NCBI GenBank assembly: GCA_028564675.1
Contig: JAOVVO010000103.1
Span: forward strand, 62,001-126,000
Direction of reading: 5' to 3'
Source of the DNA: Onchocerca lupi
Lineage: Eukaryota > Nematoda > Chromadorea > Rhabditida > Onchocercidae
DNA: 64,000 nt
The notes beneath the pieces were generated by a model, which was given only the letters and a program-made list of their open reading frames with translations, ran no database searches and was not told the origin of the DNA. The position numbers and the translations under genes were made by a program. Each line of letters opens with the position of its first letter. Position 1 is the stretch's first letter. Of this stretch, positions 12,788-24,742 are shown piece by piece.

Positions 12788-13442
12788 AGTGGCTATACAT
12801 TGCAGTCCAATAAAACTGAAAATGATGATATTTAAATAGCGCTTTTATTATTTTTTTATTCGCTATGAAATTCTTTCAGCTATATGAGTATAGCGGCGAC
12901 GCCTCAATCATTTAAATATCTTCAGATTTTGCTGTTGTCACTGATAAATTATTGTAGGAAATATACCTCTTGCTCAATAGTTCCAGGGCTAAACTGATGC
13001 GGTATTAATGAGTAATGTATGATGTGATAACGCTTGTTTTTTCTGGTCAAATCATCATTTATGTAATATGAAACATTATATGCTCAGGAGAGCAAACACA
13101 TAAACTTTAAAATGATGACAGTAATAATAATATAATCAATTCTTTTACACTTTGTAAGTAATACAATCAATTCTTTTACAGCTTGTAATGCTGACACTTA
13201 TTTTCACCTATAAATTATTAATATGATATCTGGTGCCAACGCAAATGTACTTCTATTACAATGTTTTTTTTGCATGAAAAAATTCTATCGTAGCTTATTT
13301 CTAGCCGCAGATTCGAGAATCAGTATCCTTTCATTTCTTATTTCAGTACTGTGCCTTACAATCTTTAGGTTTGCATCTCTTTGAATTTTTTACCTCTCTT
13401 TGATTCACCTAGCTTTCAAGAATGTTCTTGTAATAAAAAAAT
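12788..13442. other. deb-1/TAF13 convergent intergenic region
   Basis: Holds both 3' UTRs and no open frame of note. A tandem pair of 31-bp units lies at 13127-13157 and 13158-13188, sharing the core ATCAATTCTTTTACA. Confidence 0.6.
12809..12814 (+). promoter_or_regulatory. deb-1: deb-1 polyadenylation signal
   Basis: A canonical AATAAA hexamer starts 22 bp after the vinculin stop codon, giving a very short 3' UTR if used. Confidence 0.6.
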
Positions 13443-14078
13443 CTATATTGCCTTCGCTTCATCAAACTGCTTCCTAGCTTTTTTCAGTTCCTCACTCATC
13501 GATAGTAAATCTTTGACACGCCCAAATTTTTTAGCATCCCGACGAATCAAATAATGTATGTCTTCAAGAGTTAATTTACCCGGTTTACCCATTTGTACAG
13601 CACGTTGACACATATGCTGTATATAGTTCGTTACAATTGTTTCCAAAAGTTCCAGGGTTTTATCGTAAGGCACCTGAAACACAGTCACTGAAAGAGTTAT
13701 CATTCAATGTAGCCCGATAATACAACTATATTCCTTCACGGCACTCCTCTCTTTTAATCACTTCAAACTTGTCACGTCCTGGTTATTTGATTCTCTTAAA
13801 CACGTGTGATCTAGTTATTATCATTCTGTATTGGATTTGTTTCTGCTGACAGCGTCAATTGACAACATATCGCTCGACCCTTACTTTTATGCAGACTCCA
13901 CTGGGGACCTGCAAATGCAATCAGGCAAAAGACACACCTTGTCATCGCCAAAACCATAAATCATGGTTCGAAATTCTTTTCGAAAGTGATACTTTTTGTC
14001 TTCCGAATTATCCTTCCGCTTTTCGTCATCGTCTTCATCATCAGATCCAAATAAACTGCTGCTTTCTTCATCAAGCAT
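13443..14078 (-). CDS. taf-13: Transcription initiation factor TFIID subunit 13 (TAF13)
   Basis: Histone-fold subunit of TFIID that pairs with TAF11. There are two exons, 14078-13938 and 13673-13443, joined in phase 0, giving 123 residues (human about 124). The N-terminus is acidic (GSDDEDDDEKRKDNSEDKK). The histone-fold core begins at FRTMIYGFGDDK in exon 1 and continues VPYDKTLELLETIV, then LTLEDIHYLIRRDAKKFGR and VKDLLSMSEELKKARKQF in exon 2, the typical end of the family. The start is the first ATG of the acidic N-terminal block; no acceptor lies immediately before it. It lies 635 bp downstream of TERT in the same direction and tail-to-tail with deb-1. Identification is secure. Confidence 0.93.
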
Positions 14079-14713
14079 CCCAATTCAGAAATATAATTCG
14101 TTCTTACAATTCAGATGTATATATACGTATGTACTGGAAAAAATGCATAACATATCAACATGTTTTACGGAACTCCGTAACGTACAAACACTCGAATATT
14201 TATTACCTCGTGACCCTAAAAATAGTATTTAGACATTTTGTGTAGAATTAGAACTTGACAAAAATCCATACAACAATCTTAAGGTTCCATGAAATCTTCA
14301 ACCAGAATATAAACAAAATGTCGAAAACTTAATAACTGAACTAATCATATCTAGATCCCCCTTGAATTCACTGAAAAAGCTTTCAAACACAATCGGACAA
14401 TTTCTGAAATATTTCCGATTGTAAGCATTTGCACTAAAACTTTTCAATCGCAATGAAACTAGCTAACATCTGGAATACATTTATGAAGACTGGGGAATAG
14501 GTATTGAAGACTGAAATCAGTGGAAAAAATACATGCTTTTTTTAGTGACTTAATTTAATATGAAAAAAATCGCCAGCACAACTGCAAACTTTAGAATTTT
14601 ACAGTTTCATAAAATTTCGCTTCATTTAAAAAATTTTTTAAAATATTATTTGCTAAATGATGAACGGTCATGATCTTGATAAAAAAAGCATTTCTCCACA
14701 TTCGTTAACTGTT
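14079..14713. other. TERT-TAF13 spacer
   Basis: No coding sequence seen. It would contain the TERT 3' UTR and the TAF13 5' region. On the minus strand an AG at about 35 nt before the TAF13 ATG could serve as a trans-splice acceptor. Confidence 0.5.
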
Positions 14714-17700
14714 TCATCCATACAAATGAGCCAACTTTGTATTGTATGAATATGTAAATCCTTGTCGAAGCCAAGCACGTAATTTTTGCCAAAATACGCG
14801 ATTCCAACGTCCCTAGAAACAGTTAAAGCTCTAACAAGCGGTATCTATGAAGCCTGGATGACAGAATGGCCTATTCTTTGATGAACATTTTACACTTCGC
14901 TTTCTAACCTTCGTGGAAAGTCGGATTTTTCTGGCAAACGGACGAGCATATAATTTTGTACCAATGGTAGCAAACTTCTTCAAAGCACTAATCTTCCATT
15001 TGTCGGAATGGAAATGATGAACCACTCTGTATCTGAAGAAGCAAGATTTTTTTTATTGCTTAAAATTTTTTCCTTTGCTAAAACATATCCTCATTATTGT
15101 TTAAAAGAATGGACAAACTTTTCAAGAAGCGATGCCTTCAAAAATCTTAAAATGGCAATTCTTTTTTGGCGTGAACTCATCTTGTGTACAATTCGACATG
15201 CAATTGCTTTTCCTGAATGTATTTTTGCCCAGTCGATGCAGTACTGTAAAAATACCACCATGAACAATGCCAATCACCAAGTATAAATATAATCTCACAT
15301 TTTTTTTTTTTTTTTTTTTTTTTTGCGAATTGAACAGATGAAAATAAGACGACTCACTTAAAAAACTAATAAATCATGCAAAATTAAATTTACCGACCCT
15401 TCTCAATCCTGGATAAATTGTATAGCCGCACCATGGTACTGCGCTACAAGAACCGACCATCTTGCCAGAAATAAGCAACTCACTGCATTCACAGTAAAAA
15501 TTAATTACTGTTTTTGTAGAGTCAGCAATAATGTTATAATTGTCATTTGCTCCGAGATGCATGATTTCCAGAAACTAAAACAAAAAGGATGATTCTTTTC
15601 TTTTTGTAAAAATATTTGATTGATATATTAAAAGGCAAACTGTAAAACAACAAATGATGTTCCCTTGGTGTCATTTCTTTCTTCCTTTATTCCTTACAAT
15701 TTACTCTTTCAACAATTATCTTTTTCAATTAATTGTAAAACAAAATAGTAAAGATCGTTAAATACCTTCCGTGCAACATTCATATCAATAGTAAGTAACA
15801 GATAATCATCTACGTAACGAATGAGTAATGTGTCGCGTCGTTTCATCATCTCAGAATATCTTTCGCAATCTGCTGCACCTAGATAAAGATCACATAAACG
15901 TGTTGAAGCGTGGTTACCTTGTGGTATACCACGAAAAGCACGATACACACTGTCGCGATATTCAAACTGAAAAATCAAACGTAACAGTTTCAGATACTAC
16001 CGTTTCATTTTTTCAAAAAGCATATTTTTACAGATAGTTGTGTAAAACTTCCAATGTATTTGCTTATTTAAAAAAAAAAAAAAAATTACTTCTTTATTGA
16101 TGACGTAAGTTTCAAGAGACCACATGACCATCTCACCCGTTACACAAAGCTGCAATGAACAATATGAATGTAAACATAAAATGAAATATTTATGTAATTT
16201 TAAGGAAAATCGTTGGAGAAAATGAACATTTTACTTCAGAAAGACTGCAGTTATGGTCATCAATTCTACATCCGAAACCATATCGTCGAGCGAAAATCAA
16301 AGAACTCATTCCAATAACATTTGCATTTAATCGGAAATGTCTGCAATCTAATCTCTTTGTTTCCACGTATTCAGGAAATACATTTGATAAATAAATCATA
16401 ATCCGAAAAAGACAGTGGAAAATAAAAAACGGCGGAAAACAACTAAAAATATGAAACTTACTAATATACCAGGAACGGCAGGAATTTCACAGAACATTAA
16501 GCGAACATTTGTGATCTTGCAAAAATATTAAATTAAGTGGAATTTAAAACGCTTACTTTGTTACTAAGATAAGCTTCCTCAGTACAGTACGCAAGAGATT
16601 GTGATTGATGCAATCAAAACACTCTCGAACATCTGTTTTCACTGCATAAATTTTTGCCGATCCATTCATCTTTATAAATCGTCGAAAACGTTTAGGAAAA
16701 CCACATATGCCTGAAATAAAGATACGAAAAAATACGTAAAGTTCCGAAGCAGAAATAGAACTTTCTTCAGGATTAAACAGAAAAGTGCTCATTAATCAGA
16801 AGAGGATTTTTGAAATGTTGATATCGAGAAAATACAATGTTTTGACACCAGACTGCGGCATTGTAACTTTCTGTTCATTTGATATTATAAAGAATTATTA
16901 TAACAATGAAGACCCCGCACCACCACAAGTAAAATTAGTACACTGCGACAAAGTATAAATGTATGTCAGTAACTAGCATTGTATATATTCAACACAAAGA
17001 GAAAAACATATATACTTACCATTCCAAACAGCAGCTCCAGTAAACGGTAGTTCCTTGGAATATTTACGCTGCTTTGCACATATTAGATCAATGACTGCAG
17101 AGGCTATTTTCAACGCGATAGTCGAATACTGTCTTAGAAAGCTCTTTCTTGTGGGCACAATCAATGATCGAGTGCCCGAATTTTTCGGAAGAAAACGAAT
17201 CCGTACTCCAACTGTACTTTTCATCACACCTTAAACATGGAGACATTATATGTAAATTGAAGATGGTTAAACGAAATATAACATACGAAAAAACACAATA
17301 ATTCACAAATAAAGCAACCTTTCACTTTCTTTAAATCCCTTTTCTCAGATAACAAACGGAAACTGTGACTTTCGATGCGTCTCCATATATCTTTTCGATA
17401 AAAACGTAACAGTTTCGTTTTGTTTTCTGGTGTTACATAAAATGCAGCTCTAAAGCAGAGATAAAATCATTGATATTAAAGCCAGATGACAATAAATTAA
17501 AAAATAAGAGAAAGTGATTACAAGATGAATCTTGAGCTGAAAGTAGATATCAATTTAAAATGTAGTAGGATGATTATCATCAGTGTTTTACTGTCCTTTT
17601 TTGTTTTCTAATTCAATCCTCTGTTCCAGCACTCTTACTATAAAAACGCACTTTGGACTTTCTCCCCCTTCCCGCTTTTTAAATATTCCATAGCACTTTT

Positions 17701-20391
17701 TTAAATTAGCAAACAACAAAGACTTGCCTAGTGACATGAATAGAAAATTCTAGCAACCAAAGCATGAATTTCCGATGTATGCAGCATAATTCGTAAGAAG
17801 ATAAATGTCTTAACCATTTTAAAGCTGAAGTTTTGAACGGAGTTGAGAAAAGATCATTTAACCTTATACTTTCATCGAACCTACAAAACAGAAACTGACT
17901 GCTGATTTCAGCAATAAAACATTGCTGAAAATACTGTTTCTGACTAATTAACAAGTGCAAAGAAGAATTGCCAAAAAAAAAAAAAAAACTGTAAAGTCGT
18001 AAGGAAAAAAGTTCTATCCAAAAGTAAGAATCGAATTCTAATTTCTGAGAAAGAACAAACCCAAGCTTAAAGAGAGTAGACGAAATACGACCGACAGCAA
18101 GTTCCATATTACATTTCCCGATTAATCCAAGTGGTAATAGGTGACTGAAGATTGCACGCATGAATGCACGATACTGCACGTATGTTACTGATTTTCTGGA
18201 ATCAATACTGTGGAATACCGCATAGAAACAAATGTCTGTATATTTTTAATATTAAATTACATTTTATCAAATAAAATTTATAAAAAGAATAAATGCATAC
18301 TTGGATACCCTGTTTTACCAAACTTATCAATATATTCTAACAAAATCTTTTCCGAATAAGATTACGACAGGAGACTAATAAAATAGGGCAGAGGGACATT
18401 GGACATGGTCAGTATAACACACTGTCTCAGCAATATTAAAGTTCACTGAAGTCTAAGCAATCCTAAGAATCTTGAAAGGCAGTCTAAAAGTGATGAAGTT
18501 CGTAACAAGTAGAGGCTTTTTACAGAATAAAAAGGATATATTGAAAAAGAATATGGAATTGCTGCAAAGATAAAATAAAAAAGACACCTTAATAAGGATG
18601 CAACGTCGGAATCATTCTGACGTGGTACAGTGTGATCCAGAGAATACTGTATGGAGAGAGCTGTAAGTCTTTAGCAGAAGTTAGTACATTGAATACTAGT
18701 ACACAGTTTAACAACTCAGAGATTATTTTTTCTGGTCTCACCAAAAATTTGAAGAACTTTCCTACAAAACCTATAAATGATGGAAAATTCGAACAAAAGA
18801 ATAAAGTAAAATAGAATGAGCAAAATTTTGAAATACCTTCTAAGAATGTGACTACACATTTCTTCCAGAAATAGTTGTTGTAGATGATCCAGTTTGTTAA
18901 AATTTTCCGCACCTATCATCTCATTGCAGAGCGAAATACTATCAGCGTAATGAGTCTGAAAATTTGCAAGTTTTTTTAAAAAAAAAATTTGAATCCGATA
19001 TATGAATAACCGAATTATAGCACGAGGTCATTCAGTATCTGCTGACCTGCACAGGATTTACAACAGCATCCATGTTGAAAACTTCGCTTACCGCTGTGAA
19101 TATAAAATAAAAACACAAGCATTGCTGCATATCTCATCTATTGTAATACATATATATAAAACAAAACATAAAGTTTTAAGCTATTTATGTCATCCTCCAG
19201 TAAGAAAAGCTGTCATCCTCTAGTAAACAAAGCTTCATGGAAGAGGATGTAATGGAAATTTACTTTTCAATTCATTTGTTTTTATACATCATCAAACTTC
19301 TGACAAAAACTATTACTCCAAATTGTTCGTAGATATAAAAAAGATATGAAAACAAAATAAACGTGACGCAAATGATAGCTTACCATTCGCCCCTGACGAT
19401 GATTTAACCAGCTGTGACTACTGGAACGAAAACATATGCGAGATGCAATGAAGAAATTCTTTTGTTCAGTCATTTCCGATCCTTTACGATCATCTGCAAA
19501 TTAAGAATCCATGAGTTGTGACTACTTCTCAATATTTATTCCGAAAATTTTCCACTGCATCAAAGAGAATATAATCAATACTTCCATTGATATTTTGAAC
19601 TAAATTTATTGGATTCTCGAAGCAGAAAACAGGGAATTGCTGAGAAGCAGCATTTTTATTTTTTCCGCAAAGTAAAAAATCAGAAATGTTTTCATTTCAA
19701 AATATATTTAACTTAAAATTGATTTTGCTCAATTTGGAAAACGAATAAAATATGATTTATGAAATAAAAAAATTACTAATCGCTATGCATTAGAGAAATT
19801 CTAATATATTCTGCAATATTCAAATTCCGATATTTTTTTCAGTAATATAATCAACTTCATCTCTCTTCCAAGAGAGATAAAAGAATAAGAAAAACATTCA
19901 AACATTCCTGGATCGATTACTGTGATAAATTTTCAAAAGATCTTGAAACTTAATTTAGGAAAAGTTGGTTTTTCCATTGTCTTAGATCAATTACTACGAG
20001 CAGTTGATGAATTATTGCATCTTTCTCGGAATGATAAAGCAATCTTCGAATTTGCCATTGATCAAAACAGTTTTTAACGCTATCAAACTTAAATAACCTC
20101 TTTACCATGAAAATCTCTTGGGACTATATAAATTAAAGACTGAATTTCAAATAAACGAGGTGAACTCATTATCCTACATTTATTCACCAGGAAAATAACA
20201 TCATAATTCTTCTCAAAAGGTGAACAGTTTAGCACTTTGGCCAAACCGCGTACTACCAAAAAGTGGCAAACTACGATTTCAATCTCATTTTCTATGCAAT
20301 TGGATTGAATTTTAGAAGTATTCTGGATGGGATCAAATAAAGGAGTCAAAGGGTTAAAGGATGACTCTTTAGACCTATTTCTGGTTGCCAT
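14714..20391 (-). CDS. trt-1: Telomerase reverse transcriptase catalytic subunit (TERT)
   Basis: Adds telomeric repeats using an RNA template. Phase-consistent exons: 20391-20106, 19493-19384, 18955-18837, 18195-18061, 17880-17728, 17449-17319, 17229-17020, 16710-16557, 16442-16235, 15966-15766, 15574-15398, 15243-15119, 15032-14909, 14812-14714. The product is 743 residues (human 1132). The RNA-binding region includes VQYRAFMRAIFSHLLPLGL and the T motif AAFYVTPENKT (about 269). RT motifs are 1/2 (VGVRIRFLPKNSGTRSLI), A (VKTDVRECFD, catalytic Asp about 408), B (RGIPQG), C (YVDDYLLL, about 553), D/E (KTVINF, WCGYTI). A C-terminal extension follows (RQKRIAILRFLKASLLEKY, then AWLRQGFTYSYN). The intron after 17728 is GC-AG. 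Weakest parts are the first exon and the 16557/16442 junction, where a small alternative exon at 16515-16462 is possible. C. elegans has a much shortened TERT; this one is fuller. Confidence 0.88.
15300..15324. repeat. T25 homopolymer
   Basis: Twenty-five T on the plus strand (A on the TERT sense strand) in the TERT intron between exons 15574-15398 and 15243-15119. Confidence 0.9.
17450..17727 (-). other. trt-1: GC-AG intron in TERT
   Basis: On the minus strand the exon end ACTAG is followed by GCAAGT, the standard GC-AG donor consensus, and the acceptor is GCTTTAG. Using the GC site joins the codons as HVTR-AAFYVTP and restores the T motif. Moving to the GT four bases downstream changes phase and runs into a stop before the motif completes, so reading frame supports the GC donor. 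Confidence 0.8.
19188..19233. repeat. Tandem pair of 23-bp units
   Basis: TGTCATCCTC(C/T)AGTAA units at 19188-19210 and 19211-19233 in a TERT intron, with two differences. Confidence 0.8.
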
Positions 20392-23054
20392 ATTTATCAG
20401 AATTTGTATAATTGAAAAGTACTAGCTCATATTATTCCCTATCAAACTACCCGTTAATTTGCAATATTTAAACATGAGAACTTATTTTTAACTTCGATTA
20501 AAAACAGTGAAGAGAATTTTTTGACCATACTACACTGAAGAAACATCACATGTGGAGTAGAATGAGTACACGTCGAATGTGCGTGAATACGTCAGATGTT
20601 ACGTGAACAAGCTAGAATAATTTATATGCGGCATGCTTGCAAAATGTATAAAAAATTTTTTTTAAAAACTTCGAGAATCATATATAAGCATTATATATCA
20701 ACATTTGAAATGTTCTCAAAAACCTTATCGCATTTCAGTACAACTCATCTCTTGAAGGATTTGTCGCATTCTGATTATTTCCACAACTTACTAGAATTAC
20801 TTCACTGTTCTTCAGTATGCATATTCTGACAATATCCGACTTCGTTCCAAAGTATGTGAGTAATGGAATAGCATCTAATCCTTTTACTTCTTGATCTTTC
20901 ATCATCTTCCAATTTTGAATCTAAATTCATAAACCCAGAACGCATACAAACATATGAAATGGAAACTGATTCTTGATTGTTTTGACATATAACTCTTGAT
21001 TTATTGCGAATTCGAAATTCATAATTCAAAAAAAAAAAAAAATTTCTATCCACAATAAAAAAAAAAAGTCGTAAACAGCTGATACTATGCTGTTTTCAAA
21101 AAACTTCATATAAAATCTGAAAAACTACTGATATAGCAAAAACTGAGGCAATTACCAATAGAACTTGACTCCATTTCATTAGTTTTGAGTGGCCAATTTA
21201 GAAATGTGAATTTCCGTGTGATAATCTAATAATCAATAAACTGTTGTTATTTATTTGGAATAAAGCCGTGTCTAATATTTTGAAAATAGAAATAAGAGGA
21301 TATTTTCACTTGCTTGAAATTATCGTTTTTGATTTTTTTTTTTTTTAATTTTCATTAAAAACTGATGTAATGATGACGGAATGTAAACTTTCGATCGCCG
21401 TGTATTAATTGTCATCATTCCTGAATCATTCGTACTCTGTTTTATTGGTATTATGTTTATTTTCTTACTTTAACATAGATTTTCGTTAATATTTTGGATT
21501 TAAAAAATTTATAAATGCACTTTCGCAAGTGTTTCGGAAAACAGAAGCTAACAGAGTTGGAATATGGTAAATTATAAGTGTGGGGTTGTAATTTTTGGTC
21601 TGTAACTCGTGAATCAAGTTGGTTTTATTTAGCAACTTATATCTAGATGAGTTATTCCCATATATTTATCAGTCTGGACATTCCGCATCACAACCATCAT
21701 TACGTTTGCTGAAATTCAAGCTGGATTTTGGCTATCGCTGAACGTTCAAACAATGACAATGTTCATTCTTAGATATAACTTTTGACTATAAAATATTACA
21801 TCCGGAAAAAAGAAATTCGCATTCCTACTAGAGATTTGGGACACTGGTTTTTAAATGTTGTTAAGTTGTTAAGTTGCGAGTCTATTGTATGCTTAGTATT
21901 TCAGTTTTACTCTTAACTTTCATTCTTCTCCATCCATTTTACTGTCAACAGAGAAATCTGAAATTCTCTAAAATTTCCAAATAAAATGTATTGATTTCAA
22001 GCAAAAGCTGAAGCCATGTGATTGCTTCCTTTATGAATCCCTTAATTTTCACAACGTTAATGTGGCATTCTAACACGAACGATTAAGTAGAGCATTTTTA
22101 TTAACATATATAATAATTTTACTTTTGCAGTTCATTGCAAATTTAGGTGATGTGCTAATTTGAAATCATTTTTAACACACGAACTAAATACATTATCCAA
22201 AGTTGAATCCCAAAAAACCAAATTTTAACAGCTCTAGGAATAATGATTTACAATTCTTTATTCTTCAATATCACTTCATAATAATTTTGATTTTACAGGC
22301 TTTGTGTGACATGCAAATATTTACAATCATTTTTAAATACCTTATATATCTTGCTCATGCATAAATTGTCACATCATTAGTGTCGATTACAAATTTCCCA
22401 AGTATTCTACATAGGTATATCGTAGTTAGGAATAATGATATAGTTGGAAGTGCTAAGCATCGTTTTTATGTTTTTTTACCTTGAAAGATTGATGGAAAAT
22501 TTTTTTACTTATAGCACAGATAAGAACTTTTATAAAAAAAAGAATGATATTTTTGTGAAATCAAGTGAAAAAATTGTTTGTACAAGAACAGAGTAGTGGT
22601 GCAACGAAGGAAAAAGTGAATTTTCGATTTTTTGGCTAGAATGTCGAACGAAAAAGTGAATTGAGGAAAGACTTGAAAATAAAAAGTAATAACTAAATAT
22701 ACAGTGATATTTTTTTTTTTTTTACTTTCTAAATCTTCACTACATCTATTGATTGTTCAATGGGAATCCATAATATTGTTGCGTGTTTTAAAAGTAAAGA
22801 AATGTATTGAGAAAAGCAAAGATAGAACAGCAAAACTGGAAGTTTATGATTCACAAGATTCCATCCAAAAATTTGAACTTTTTGAATCAGTCTACAAAAG
22901 TTTTTAACAAACTACAATAATCGGTGTAAAAAAATTTGGACTTTTTTTATTTAAATATGGAATTATATAAAAGAGAAGGTACATGTTCTTTATAAAGTGA
23001 AGTTGGAAAACGTGAGTTTTGAATATTCATTGACCTGTTTTTTCGATTGCAGAA

Positions 23055-23091
<37 letters not shown>

Positions 23092-23165
23092 GGAGTCCTG
23101 TTTTGAAGAAGTTTTTACAAATTTTTATTCCAACAGAAAAACTTTGTATCAGAAACAAGCTACTT
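20392..23165. other. Intergenic region between TERT and the Pro/Cys-rich gene
   Basis: Divergent spacer of 2.8 kb. I found no exon with supporting splice sites and similarity; the open frames at 20596-20829 and 22704-22907 look random. It presumably includes both promoters. Confidence 0.5.
23056..23086. repeat. (TA)n microsatellite
   Basis: Thirty-one bp TA run about 80 bp upstream of the Pro/Cys-rich gene start. Confidence 0.9.
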
Positions 23166-24162
23166 ATGGAACGAAACAATAGCAACAGATTCAATGATTT
23201 GTATAATCGACTTTTTCAATTTTATTTGCTATGCTTTGTTGTAACAACCTTTTCAGAAAGCAGCAATGTAAGTCATTTTTTTGCTATTATATATTACATG
23301 GCAAACAGTATACTATGCATTTCAGTACAAATTTAGGTTTCATGACTTAAATTCGCTAATTGACTAAAATTTACATGATTAAAATTCGATCTAGATCAAA
23401 ACAGATTTTTAGATTAAGTTTGTTTATGGTTTTCTATTTATAAACTCTTCGAATCTAACAAGTTATTCAAATTTGTGGAGATTCATAGTACATTCCTATT
23501 CACTTCAGAATATAAAATTCACATTTTATTTCAGTTAACGATATTGACAAATCCAGAAAATGAAAGTTCGGTACCGCTTAACAACATGATAAGCACTACT
23601 AGATGGAAACGACATATTTGCTGCTGTTGTCCTGTGGTATTAACATGTTGCGGTGCAGTGCCTGCTCCTGTGAGTATTTTATGCAAATAATTCACCTTTT
23701 GAACCGAATAAAGTTTGCTACACTATTTTTTTTTTTTTTTGCAAGTTTGATTCCAACTTCATTGTTTGCGGAAAAAATTAGTCAAGTTTTTTAATCTTTC
23801 ATATTCCCAACTTTTTGTAAAATCTTTTTCAGGTAGTGCATCCCGTACCGATATTACGACCATTCCCCGTAATAGAACCCGTTCCATTCCCACTGCCAGC
23901 ACCAAATCTGCAACCATTTCCTGTACCACATCCACTATTTCCTGTAGCACGACCATTACCAGCACCAGTACCATTGCCTATATTTCATCCAGTCCCAACT
24001 TACAGATCATTTGGTATTCCGTGCTGTGTTTGTTGCATGCCTGTTTGCGTACAAAAATGTATTGGTTATTGCACTACGATCGGATGCGGCGCCATTAGTC
24101 GCAAGAAACGAGCAATTGCGATGAATAAGTATTATGCTTCAAACGGACCGTTTCTGACATAA
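23166..24162 (+). CDS. Small secreted proline- and cysteine-rich protein, unknown function
   Basis: Three phase-0 exons, 23166-23267, 23535-23669 and 23833-24162, give 188 residues. The start is the first ATG of the open exon. After a short basic N-terminus comes a hydrophobic stretch (FQFYLLCFVVTTFS, about residues 17-30) that looks like a signal peptide or anchor. Exon 2 ends with a cysteine cluster (HICCCCPVVLTCCGAVPAP). Exon 3 opens with about 45 residues of x-Pro repeats (PVPILRPFPVIEPVPFPLP and similar). It then has a second cysteine cluster (IPCCVCCMPVCVQKC, then YCTTIGCG) and a basic SRKKRA site near the C-terminus. I do not recognise a named family. The architecture resembles nematode extracellular matrix or cuticle-associated proteins, which is inference only. 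Splice sites are good throughout. Confidence 0.75.
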
Positions 24163-24742
24163 ATATCGAATTCTACTGCAAATCTCTATGAATGATATAA
24201 TTGCGTTGCGATAATTGAGGATAGGTAGATACCTGATTGGGAAATTATGCTGTTTAGGATCTCGACTAAAACACTACTCTAGTTTTAAATCTTTTAGTCT
24301 TCTCCTTGGAAGAAATCCTGGAATCTAATTTTGGAATCCATTTGTTCAGATGTATCATTCTAGATTACTTTGAGAATTAGAACAATATAAACGCAAAAAT
24401 TCTGTGTGGATTGCAAATTTCCCTTGGATTTTAATAATTAAGAGAAAAAAGTTGTGATAATTAGAAAGGAACAGAAAGGAAATTAATAATCAGATGTGAT
24501 CACCTAAATACTTTTTATATTTTGTTAATTAATTTAATTAAAAATAACTCTGTTAAACTTCCGATTTGCAGTAATTCTTATGCAGGTTTTCGATTGTAAA
24601 TATATATGGATATCTTTAAATTTTGAGCAGAAATTGGTCTTTTTGTATTCAAATTCAGAAAAATTTATTTCGGATATGAGGTTGTATTAGAAAATTTTGA
24701 AAATAAACAGAAGTTTTCTGGTACCAGCGATATAAACACAAC

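Noticed and set aside
15709..15978. Reverse transcriptase motifs suggesting a retrotransposon (non-LTR element or group II-like)
   Set aside because: The surrounding exons supply the T motif, TERT-type motifs A-E and C-terminal extension in correct order and phase, with no endonuclease, integrase or repeats.
16462..16515. Small TERT exon reading ITNVRLMFCEIPAVPGIL
   Set aside because: It has plausible sites (acceptor GCAAG, donor GTAAGT), but using it breaks the phase of the 16557/16442 junction, which already fits. Kept only as a possible alternative.
22704..22907. Plus-strand frame beginning in a T-run
   Set aside because: The low-complexity start is not an ATG and I see no acceptor or family match.
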